A DNA stretch of 64,000 nt from Candidatus Albibeggiatoa sp. nov. NOAA. Its GTDB lineage: Bacteria > Pseudomonadota > Gammaproteobacteria > Beggiatoales > Beggiatoaceae. The translations under genes were made by a program, and so were the position numbers. The stretch lies in contig JAOXRS010000244.1 in NCBI GenBank assembly GCA_025800385.1, positions 62,001 to 126,000 of the forward strand. The letters run 5' to 3'. The notes below the pieces were generated by a model, which did not search any database, was not told the origin of the DNA, and was given only the letters and a program-made list of their open reading frames with translations. Shown in pieces: positions 57,401 to 64,000 of the stretch (position 1 is its first letter; each line of letters opens with the position of its first letter).

Positions 57401-60400
57401 GAGCCATCGATTCGCCGTGCGGCTAAACCATTGCTTGAAAAAACGCTGGACTTGTTGCAAGAATACATTTACGCCCCGCGCCAAACCACACCAACTTTAT
57501 TAGCGCATTTGGAAAATCCAAGCTGGATTCAACCATTAGAAGAAGAGCAACATCAAGAATTACTCACACGTTTAGCGCATTTAGAACAAGAAGCCGCTGA
57601 GCCTGTTGAGCCAGAAATTGTTGAAACAGTTGCTGAACCGATAATGGAAGAAGTAGCAGCGGATGATAATGCAGAAATGCAACTTGCTGACCCTGATATT
57701 TTAAATATTCTGATTATGCAAGTGAGTGATTGTGCGGAAGGTTTATCCACCACGCTCACCACTTTAACCGAGGCTGAAGACGGTAGCGAAGACTTATTAA
57801 CCGCTGTCGAAACCTATACCGAACAAGTGCAAAGCGTATGGGAAGTGGCGGACATGGCGCAGCTCACAGGCTTGCAAGATGTCTGCACTTTCATCAACGA
57901 CAACGTGACGGGACTCGGCGTACAAGACCAAGAAACCCGTTACACCGCGCGGCATTTATTCGCAGATTGGCCTCAGTTAGTTTTAGGCTATTTAGAAACT
58001 CCAAGCACTGCCAGTGACTTAGTGGAACATTTGCAAAGTGATTTATGGACATCACCATTAGATGAGCCACAAGGTGAAGCCTTATTTGAGCACTTAATGA
58101 AACCTGCCACCATCGCAGGACAAGAGCCAGAACAAGCTGCTGCACCGCAAATCGTGTTAGCCGAGCCTGATATTTTAGAAATTATCATCGGGCAAATCAC
58201 AGACTCTTCACTTGAATTGCAAGTCGTCTTAGACACCATTGTACAAGCTGAAGATGGCAGCGAAGACCAATTATTAACCGTCGAAAATTACACCGAACAA
58301 GTGCAAGGCATTTGGGATGTGGCGGATATGGCACAATTGTCAGGTCTGCAAGATGTGTGTACCTTCATCAATGATAATGTGATGGCGTTGGGGATGTTGG
58401 AGCAAGCCACTCGCCAAAGTGTACACCCCATTTTCGCGACTTGGACGCAACCTGTTTTAAATTACCTCAGTTCGCCAGTCGAAGGTGCGCAGGAAATCAT
58501 TGATTTAGTAAAAGATGAACGCTGGTTGATGCCGATGCACCACGACGATGCTGATGCCCTTCACGCGAATTTATTAAAATCTGATGCTGTAGCAACCGCT
58601 GCGCCGCAAGCCAATGCTGAACCTACGCCTGCCCCTGTGGTCGAAACTATCGAAATCGCGCCACCTGAAACCATTGATTTACTTGTCGCTCAGGTGACAG
58701 AAACTTCAACCGATTTAAATGCCACCTTAAGTAAATTGATGGCGGCAGAAGATGGCAGTGAAGATTTATTGCTCGCAGTCGATGCCTATACCGAAAACGT
58801 GCAAGTAATTTGGGATACGGCGGAAATGGCACAACTGTCTGGATTGCAAGACGTTTGTACCTTCATCAATGATAATGTGATGGCGTTGAGTATGCACGAG
58901 CGCAACCAGCGTCAAGCCGCACAAAGCGTATTTTCTGCATGGCCTGATTATGTTGTGAGTTATTTGCAGACACCTGCCTCAGGCGCGCAAGAATTGGTGT
59001 CGCATTTGCAAAGCCCACAATGGGCGAGTCCACTGGAAAATCCTGACCAATTAAGTCAAAACTTATTGGCGGGTGGTCAAACAGCGCAAGAAAGTGTACC
59101 ATCGCCTGTTGCTCCCGTTGCAGATGTTGCAATTGCAGCCCCCGAAACTTTAGAACTAATACGCGCACAAATAACAGATGTTGTGGAAGGATTATCCGCA
59201 GCCCTTGAGGTATGTGTCTCTATGGAAAATGATAACCCCAAACTGTTTGAAGCAGTTGAAGAGTACACCAATCAGGTACAAGTCATCTGGGATGCGGCAG
59301 ATATGGCAGGTCTTGTTGGCTTGCGCGAAGTGTGTACCTTTGTTAACGATAACATTACTAACTTTGTTCTGCTGGATAAAGAGACCAAACTTGAGAAGCA
59401 AAGCTATTTTGAAACATGGCCATCACTGGTACTCGATTATTTAAATGATCCCGCAGAAGGTGGTCAGCAACTGGTTTTATTCTTACAAGATGAAACGTGG
59501 CCAGTGCCTTTGGAAGCCGAACAAGCCCAAAGTTTATTAGAACAATTATCGCAAAGTTCTACCTCTAGCGAACAAGTTGCCGCCTACGAAGCACAAATTG
59601 CAGCCGAAGAAGCCGTTGTTGCAGAACCTGAGCCTGTGGTTGAAGAAGAACCCGAGCCAGAACCCGTTGAGCCGATGCCTGAAATGGATGAGGGTGATGG
59701 TGGTGAGATTTCCTTAGGTAATGATGAGGTCTTAGAAATTCTAAGGTCTGAAATGGAATCGACCAAGGAAGAATTAGGCGAGAAATTAGAACAATTTACC
59801 AGTTTAGAAAGCAGTGATCCACTATTTGAAGAAGTAGCAGAAAACTATGCTGAGCAAGTCCAACGCTTAAATATGGCGGCGGAAATGATGGGCTTAGAAG
59901 GGATTCAAACTGTTGCCAACTTAGTCACTGACAATGTGAATGCTTGGGCAAAAACTGATTTAGCCACGCGGCAAAAAGCCAAAAAACCATTATCCGAATG
60001 GCCTGATTTAGTGTTGGCCTACTTGAATTCGCCAATGGACAGCGTGATTGCGATGCTGAACCATTTCCGTGAATCATTCTGGATTAAGCCTTTACCTGAT
60101 AGCGAAGCACATGGTTTATTAAATCAGTTGACTGCGGGTACAACGGCAGACGAAGACGACGAGATGATGGCTGATGAGAGTGATAGCCGTCAAAAAGTTG
60201 CAACTGAAGAAGATATTTCACTGGATTTACCAGAAGATATTAACGCCGAATTGTTGGAAGCGTATTTACAGGAAACGCCACAACATGCGTCGGACTTCTC
60301 GGAATGTATCCAAAATATTATTAATGAGCCTGAAAAATCCGAGCTAGAAAAAGCTAAACGGATTGCACATACATTAAAAGGCTCGTCAAACATTCTCGGT

Positions 60401-62563
60401 ATCAAGGGCATCGCCAACATGGGTCACCATTTGGAAGATATTCTTGAATACTTAACCGAACATCAAGTTGTTCCGCCAAAAGAATTAACCGATGTGATGG
60501 TGGAAGTGGCAGACTGTATAGAAAGTATGGTTGGTTCACTCACAGGCGATGACGAAGCCCCTGATAACAGTCAAGAATTGTTACAGCAAGTATTAGATTG
60601 GGCGAACCAAATCGATAAAGGGGAATTGAAAGCACCACCTGCGCCGACTAAACCGCCACCAAGTAAGCCAAAAAGCGAGAAAAAAGAGAAAAAAGCCAAG
60701 CCTAAGAAAGATACGGCTGCACCTGAACAAATGCTACGTGTACCAACACGGACGGTTGACGATTTAATGCGTTTGGTTGGGGAATTGTCAATTTCAATGG
60801 GGCAAATCCAAGAACGGCTTAAGCATGTGATTGGTAGTACACGGGTGTTGAATGAGCAAGATTTATTGTTACAGAAAAAAACCTTTGAACTTGAAAACTT
60901 GGTTGACGTAAAAGGTGTGACCAATTTACAAGGTGGCACGTATAAGCAAGTTGTAGAAGAAGATGAGCATTTTGACCCGCTAGAGTTTGAAGAATACAAC
61001 GAATTACACAGTGTGGCGCATAGCTTCATTGAGTCGATTGCGGATTCGCGTGAATTGGCAATGTCGATACGGGGCGATTTGTCAGAACTTGAATCGATGT
61101 TTATTCACCAAGAACGTTTAAACAAAGAATTTGAAGCCACGATTATGACCACACGGATGGTTCCTGTAAACACGATTGTATCGAAGTTGCAGCGGAATAT
61201 TCGTCAAACATGTCGTGCGGTGAGTAAGAAAGCCGAACTTGAAATTATCGGTGAAGAATTGTTAATCGATAGTGACGTATTGAGCAACTTGGGTGATCCG
61301 TTAATGCATATTTTGCGGAACTCAATTGACCATGGTTTAGAAACCCCAGACGAACGGGTTGCAGCGGGTAAAGATGAAGAAGGCTCGGTTATCGTACATT
61401 TCTACCGCGAAGGTAATAACATCGTCGTTGCATGTAAAGATGATGGTAAAGGCTTGAACTATCCTAAGATTCGGGAGTTAGGTATTAAGCGGGGCTTGAT
61501 TACCGAAAACCAAGAATTATCAGAAAATGAGCTGGCGCGGTTGATTTTGATGTCGGGTTTCTCAACCAAAGATGGTGTAACTCAAGTATCGGGACGTGGT
61601 GTTGGCATGGATGTGGTGCATACCAATATCCGTAACATGAAAGGTACGCTGGACATCGTATCGAAAACAGGTGAAGGCTCAAGTTTTGTCATCAAACTGC
61701 CTTTGACCTTGGTAACGGTTCACGTTTTGATTGTACGAATTGGTTCATTATATTACGGAATTCCGACTAGTAATATTGAGCAAGCCTTGGCGCATAGCAG
61801 TGGTGAATTTAAAACCGTTGGTACTGAAAGACATCTTGAAATCGGTAAAAACATTTATCAACTTAAAGCGTTATCGGATTTGATTAGCGTACAAAGCGAT
61901 TTCCAAGGTATTGATAATTGTGAAAATCGTCCAATTATTTTAGTGAAAGAAGAAACCACGGTTGTGGCGATTGTGGTCGACGAATTGGTTGATACTCATG
62001 ACCTCGTAATGAAGTCGATGGGTAACTATGTGAAGAAAGTACGTGGCGTGTCAGGGGCTTCGATCTTGGGTGATGGTAGTCTTGTGCCGTTGCTTGATCT
62101 GCCTGAGTTATTGCGTTCACCGATGCAATCGATGATGAGTTTCTCCGCTGATGAAGACATGGATATGGATGCGCCAATGGCTTCAGGTGCGCCTGCGGTG
62201 ATGGTTGTAGATGATTCGCTAAGTGTTCGTAAGTCAATGTCTTTATTGTTAGAAGATGCTGGCTTTGATGTGATTCTAGCAAAAGATGGTCTGGAAGCAA
62301 TTGAGGTTATGAACCAGCAACGACCTAATGTGATGTTAGTGGATATGGAAATGCCACGTATGAGTGGTTTGGAGTTAACTGCCCACGTTCGTGCTAATCA
62401 AGATACGGGTAATATTCCAATTTTCATGATTACCTCTCGGACTACGGAAAAACACAGAGAGCAAGCCAAAACTGCGGGTGTTGATCGTTATTTAACTAAA
62501 CCGTATCAAGACACGGAATTGTTAGATTTAGTCGACCAAGCTTTGGCGGGTAAGATTCGCTAA
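54437..62563 (+). CDS. chpA: giant ChpA-like hybrid chemosensory kinase
   Basis: A 2708-residue kinase from the ATG at 54437 (GGAG seven bases upstream; in-frame TTG at 54416 not favoured). Eight divergent helical modules of about 135 residues start near residues 4, 391, 909, 1084, 1242, 1408, 1567 and 1761, each with a core like LQDVCTFINDNVMAL and a YLxSP motif. None has the phospho-accepting His in an HxxKG context. Long acidic linkers lie at 146-390 and 530-908, the latter with a 14-residue repeat. One intact HPt domain (AHTLKGSSNILG, His1978), the CheA dimerisation segment (from about 2099), HATPase (HILRNSIDHGLE, GRGVGMDVV), CheW-like domain and receiver (VVDDSLSVRKS; phospho-Asp2636 in VDMEMPRMSG) follow. 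It probably controls type IV pili with the upstream receptor and adaptor. Confidence 0.9.
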   Translation: MAAILKPEHLETLQIQVANEAYNLYESLAVFMDTQVSDDTLDGAINDCVDYLATVDQSAQEAHLEGLQTICHIARENIQALPKVEADVRQTICEEIEFLPQLISNYLYAPNSEDYRTELIDILKNNQLPHAISPDEAQQLNTLLANDFTPDTSMTHLDDLANETLETDLTPLPAVEQDNDTPAAPEPLVSNSEFDALSDETVGHLSSHFAPISPDAASDDVPFPAGDVVLPESDMGDDMPLPELDTAAFDELADDDLPQQLEDELPTLSELEATESVEPMPEPDAAFDNLVDDAADETLEQISSHELKKMVDEQAFDDELPDDLDDDAALPSLDDLDTEELDALGEEIKHEEIEADDAFIDDFLQTEAAQDHVESDEDIEIIEPEEAKPSKTLTALSNKVVDLTDDLSESLNKFVTTDYDSDEFLTSVEEYTNTVQILWEAAGDARLSSLQSVCTFINENIFELSSQSQEERFAVRDLFAQCPQLILNYLQSPEEGATSLIEHLQHPDWTMHLSDEETHRLSVQLVQEAMVSQLEEPSYKPVDLPPVEKAEQVHDHPALFSEQEEEAQPEIEITRPDWGEAYIDEDVLLASEVAELEQAEDEALLDDAVAESLAELPNDDVIDDDSLADVVDTLDEVAPQDVNELPDDLDAAISEGTIAETLDGAVEELTESTADAEQLAAEPVDELLDEGLDDVAELSESGDLEDLPQVLDDAVDELSDNIDDLSTNDLSESNEVVDDLDEVTDELGDLPETLDEVTDELDDLPEALDEVTDELDDLPEALDAVTDELGDLPEDLDETVDELDDLPEALDETVDDLDELSETLDEAVDELEALPESLDNAVEELENLPETVDELVNEDLSGDLPTALEDELLDDDLDSIAEPLEESETVDAIDETTEEAEPIEEIQLADIEILEAFSSELTEATDDLNAALNLFATADSDSPELLEAIERCSDNIQSISDAADNAQLQGLQDVSIFLNDNIFALSTHEPSIRRAAKPLLEKTLDLLQEYIYAPRQTTPTLLAHLENPSWIQPLEEEQHQELLTRLAHLEQEAAEPVEPEIVETVAEPIMEEVAADDNAEMQLADPDILNILIMQVSDCAEGLSTTLTTLTEAEDGSEDLLTAVETYTEQVQSVWEVADMAQLTGLQDVCTFINDNVTGLGVQDQETRYTARHLFADWPQLVLGYLETPSTASDLVEHLQSDLWTSPLDEPQGEALFEHLMKPATIAGQEPEQAAAPQIVLAEPDILEIIIGQITDSSLELQVVLDTIVQAEDGSEDQLLTVENYTEQVQGIWDVADMAQLSGLQDVCTFINDNVMALGMLEQATRQSVHPIFATWTQPVLNYLSSPVEGAQEIIDLVKDERWLMPMHHDDADALHANLLKSDAVATAAPQANAEPTPAPVVETIEIAPPETIDLLVAQVTETSTDLNATLSKLMAAEDGSEDLLLAVDAYTENVQVIWDTAEMAQLSGLQDVCTFINDNVMALSMHERNQRQAAQSVFSAWPDYVVSYLQTPASGAQELVSHLQSPQWASPLENPDQLSQNLLAGGQTAQESVPSPVAPVADVAIAAPETLELIRAQITDVVEGLSAALEVCVSMENDNPKLFEAVEEYTNQVQVIWDAADMAGLVGLREVCTFVNDNITNFVLLDKETKLEKQSYFETWPSLVLDYLNDPAEGGQQLVLFLQDETWPVPLEAEQAQSLLEQLSQSSTSSEQVAAYEAQIAAEEAVVAEPEPVVEEEPEPEPVEPMPEMDEGDGGEISLGNDEVLEILRSEMESTKEELGEKLEQFTSLESSDPLFEEVAENYAEQVQRLNMAAEMMGLEGIQTVANLVTDNVNAWAKTDLATRQKAKKPLSEWPDLVLAYLNSPMDSVIAMLNHFRESFWIKPLPDSEAHGLLNQLTAGTTADEDDEMMADESDSRQKVATEEDISLDLPEDINAELLEAYLQETPQHASDFSECIQNIINEPEKSELEKAKRIAHTLKGSSNILGIKGIANMGHHLEDILEYLTEHQVVPPKELTDVMVEVADCIESMVGSLTGDDEAPDNSQELLQQVLDWANQIDKGELKAPPAPTKPPPSKPKSEKKEKKAKPKKDTAAPEQMLRVPTRTVDDLMRLVGELSISMGQIQERLKHVIGSTRVLNEQDLLLQKKTFELENLVDVKGVTNLQGGTYKQVVEEDEHFDPLEFEEYNELHSVAHSFIESIADSRELAMSIRGDLSELESMFIHQERLNKEFEATIMTTRMVPVNTIVSKLQRNIRQTCRAVSKKAELEIIGEELLIDSDVLSNLGDPLMHILRNSIDHGLETPDERVAAGKDEEGSVIVHFYREGNNIVVACKDDGKGLNYPKIRELGIKRGLITENQELSENELARLILMSGFSTKDGVTQVSGRGVGMDVVHTNIRNMKGTLDIVSKTGEGSSFVIKLPLTLVTVHVLIVRIGSLYYGIPTSNIEQALAHSSGEFKTVGTERHLEIGKNIYQLKALSDLISVQSDFQGIDNCENRPIILVKEETTVVAIVVDELVDTHDLVMKSMGNYVKKVRGVSGASILGDGSLVPLLDLPELLRSPMQSMMSFSADEDMDMDAPMASGAPAVMVVDDSLSVRKSMSLLLEDAGFDVILAKDGLEAIEVMNQQRPNVMLVDMEMPRMSGLELTAHVRANQDTGNIPIFMITSRTTEKHREQAKTAGVDRYLTKPYQDTELLDLVDQALAGKIR
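56681..57016 (+). repeat. eight in-frame 42-base repeats in chpA
   Basis: The 14-residue unit DLPEALDEVTDELD recurs eight times (residues 749-860), becoming more divergent toward the 3' end (ALPESLDNAVEELE, NLPETVDELVNEDL). The DNA copies at the 5' end are nearly identical. The product is an acidic, leucine-spaced segment likely to be helical. Confidence 0.85.
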
Positions 62564-62579
62564 ACCCTTATTTTCTAAT

Positions 62580-62610
62580 GTAACCATGCACCTGTTGTGT
62601 GGTTACTTTT
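62580..62610 (+). terminator. intrinsic terminator after chpA
   Basis: GTAACCA (62580-62586) pairs with TGGTTAC (62600-62606), followed by TTTT. It marks the end of the chemosensory operon. Confidence 0.65.
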
Positions 62611-62634
62611 CAGCTAACCAGTATGGTACGTTGA

Positions 62635-63249
62635 ATGCGACACTCCATTTTTAAAGAAAACAAAAAATACACGTTTAGTGATTATTTTGAAATGACTTAC
62701 CCTACAAAAGAAATCGTGGGTGAGTTTGGTTATTCTTTTTCTCTTGAAGTGCTTAATTTTCCCTAAACAGCTGAATTTAATCATAATGTTATTAAAAAGC
62801 TACAAGAGATTTTTTATACTACTTTTCCTAAAATTCATTTAAGTTCTGAAATTGCCAAACGGGAATTTTTGGTTGCCCCCTTATTAGTTGAAATTGCTAA
62901 AATTACTGACATCACAATTTATATCGAATATTTACTTGATGTTGATGATAAGTTGAGTGGTTTATTAGATTATTTTTTAGTTGCCAATCAAGATTTAATT
63001 ATTATAGAAGCGAAGAAAAAAGATATTGATAGTGGATTTAATCAATTGGCTGCCCAGTTAATTGCGCTGGATAAATGCGAAGAAAATGATGATATTGAGT
63101 TTCTTTATGGTGCAGTTACTTTAGGTGATATTTGGAAATTTGGTATTTTAGACCGAAAAAATAAACGTATTATCAAGAATATCCATAGTCATACGATTCC
63201 AGAAGATATTGAAGAAGTCTTTGCTATTTTGATGAGTATTATTCGCTAA
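62635..63249 (+). pseudogene. PD-(D/E)XK-like protein gene broken by one in-frame TAA
   Basis: One reading frame runs from ATG at 62635 to the stop at 63247-63249 (204 codons), interrupted only by TAA at 62764-62766. The parts read MRHSIFKENKKYTFSDYFEM to SLEVLNFP, then TAEFNHNVIKKLQEIFYTTF to FAILMSIIR. The core LLDYFLVANQDLIIIEAKKK has the D...E-x-K spacing of PD-(D/E)XK nuclease-like folds, followed by QLAAQLIALDKC. Similar short genes occur in Beggiatoa-like genomes and cyanobacteria, as far as I recall. The downstream part could only restart at TTG 62869, which would cut into the fold. Confidence 0.75.
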
Positions 63250-63307
63250 AGCCGTATACTTTGTTGTGCGTTTATATTCCTTTTTAATCAATCCTTTTCC
63301 ATTATTT

Positions 63308-63344
63308 CTGTCCATCCAAATCATCAGTTACATCGTGTTTAAAA
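63308..63344. repeat. 37-base dispersed repeat, copy 1
   Basis: It begins CTGTCCATCC and matches the sequence at 63467-63503 at about 29 of 37 positions, in the same orientation and without gaps. Confidence 0.6.
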
Positions 63345-63466
63345 CAAGATGACACAGATGCAAAGATAAACAGGATAAAGCTCAAGTATTGCCTCAAACC
63401 TCAAGCTGCTCTACAATCTAATCTTGTTAATTTTTAAATCCCAAAAATTCTGATTCAGCTAACATC

Positions 63467-63503
63467 CTGTCCATCAAAACTATCTGCTACATCATATTAA
63501 AAA
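63467..63503. repeat. 37-base dispersed repeat, copy 2
   Basis: It begins CTGTCCATCA and contains GCTACATCATATT. It is the partner of 63308-63344 and lies just before the ribosome binding site of the LRR gene. The rest of 63250-63513 shows nothing else. Confidence 0.6.
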
Positions 63504-63513
63504 GGATTTTTCT

Positions 63514-64000
63514 GTGCCTACAGATTTAGAAATTATTGAACAGTTAGAAAAAGAAATTAATGTTCAACTAAAGAGTATTAGAGACAAGGAGCCGCATACA
63601 GCTAATATAATTTATAACGACAATTTTTTTCATTTAGAACAAATTATTGTAAATAAGACTTGGCAAAAAAATGGCTATGCTATAGATGAAAATAAAAATG
63701 TTATTGCATTGAATCTAGATCATAATGAACTTTTTACTATTCCTAGTAAGGTATGTTCTTTAAAAAACTTGCAAATGCTTTTCTTTACAGGTAACAAAAT
63801 TAAATTATTACCAAGTTCTTTTGGACAATTACAAAATCTAAATTACTTAGATTTAAGTGAAAATAATTTAGAAAAATTACCTTACTCGTTTGGGCAGCTA
63901 CAAAATTTAAACTCTTTGGATTTAGAAAATAACCAACTAAAAGAATTGCCAACATCATTCGGGCAACTACAAAACTAGGACTCTTTAAACTTAAAGAATA
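63514..64000 (+). pseudogene. leucine-rich-repeat protein gene, interrupted by TAG and cut by the window edge
   Basis: Starts at GTG 63514, with AAAAGGA seven bases upstream. The first 75 residues are charged and lack repeats. LRR units follow (NLQMLFFTGNKIKLLPSSFG, NLNYLDLSENNLEKLPYSFG, NLNSLDLENNQLKELPTSFG). TAG at 63976-63978 falls where each repeat has the Leu of QLQNL, and the frame then continues as DSLNLKN to the window end. A single TTG-to-TAG change would explain it. Such LRR proteins, often linked to Roc/COR domains, are common in filamentous bacteria; the rest of this gene lies outside the window. Confidence 0.7.

Noticed and set aside
62869..63249. 126-codon gene starting at TTG 62869
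   Set aside because: The same frame extends upstream with coding-like sequence to ATG 62635 apart from one stop, so this is the 3' part of a broken gene.
62635..64000. Stop-codon reassignment or readthrough in the last two genes
   Set aside because: TAA and TAG both end many intact genes in this window, so pseudogenes or sequence errors are simpler.

Overview
The window reads as an AT-rich chromosomal segment of a gammaproteobacterium. The gene set (rimP-nusA-infB, gshB, ubiC, a hisE-HIT-tatABC string, glnE, metE/metR, TypA) and a Pil-Chp type chemosensory operon with a giant ChpA fit this class. A Uma2 protein, LRR and PD-(D/E)XK-like genes, many hybrid sensors and intergenic repeats suggest a filamentous sulfur bacterium of the Beggiatoa/Thiotrichales kind. 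That placement is an inference from gene content. I see no tRNA, rRNA, CRISPR array, insertion sequence or phage.

Layout. 0-11 kb: the edge of an unknown minus-strand gene, two large secreted right-handed beta-helix proteins (432-3341 and 7552-10344), a PIN-PhoH ATPase, rimI overlapping a family 4 uracil-DNA glycosylase, a secreted YHYH/Excalibur/Cys-repeat protein, and ubiC. 11-20 kb, all minus strand: an LprI-like protein, gshB, gltD, Uma2, infB, nusA, rimP. 20.1-20.8 kb: an intergenic region with two minus-strand terminators that no protein gene reads into, probably one or two small RNAs or a leader. 20.8-27.4 kb, plus strand: adk, SpoIIM-like and DUF4129 membrane proteins, a TatD nuclease, hisE, a HIT protein, tatABC. 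27.5-30.8 kb, minus strand: TauE/SafE, a DUF5989 (SxtK-like) and SxtJ-like pair, a histidine phosphatase, bioF.

30.8-36 kb holds two tandem, nearly identical hybrid histidine kinases whose N-terminus matches the ethylene-binding domain of plant ETR1, including all Cu/ethylene pocket residues at the same spacing. A broken copy of the 5' end of bioF, and what looks like the 5' end of the following lipoprotein gene, lie between the two kinases and record the duplication junction.

36-49.6 kb: a Cys-rich lipoprotein, an orphan protein between terminators, divergent metE/metR with a MetR-type box, typA, glnE, a methyltransferase, a second LprI-like protein, and a His-rich CobW-family GTPase. 50-62.6 kb is one operon: a NitT/TauT-like solute-binding lipoprotein, a CheW protein, a PilJ-like chemoreceptor, and a ChpA-like kinase of about 2700 residues. 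The kinase carries eight divergent N-terminal modules, a 14-residue acidic repeat, one intact HPt domain, the CheA core and a receiver. The window ends with two genes each broken by a single in-frame stop codon: a PD-(D/E)XK-like protein and a leucine-rich-repeat protein.

The most notable points are the paired ethylene-receptor-like kinases with their duplication scar, the chemosensory operon with its own periplasmic binding protein and expanded ChpA, and the orphan terminators upstream of rimP.
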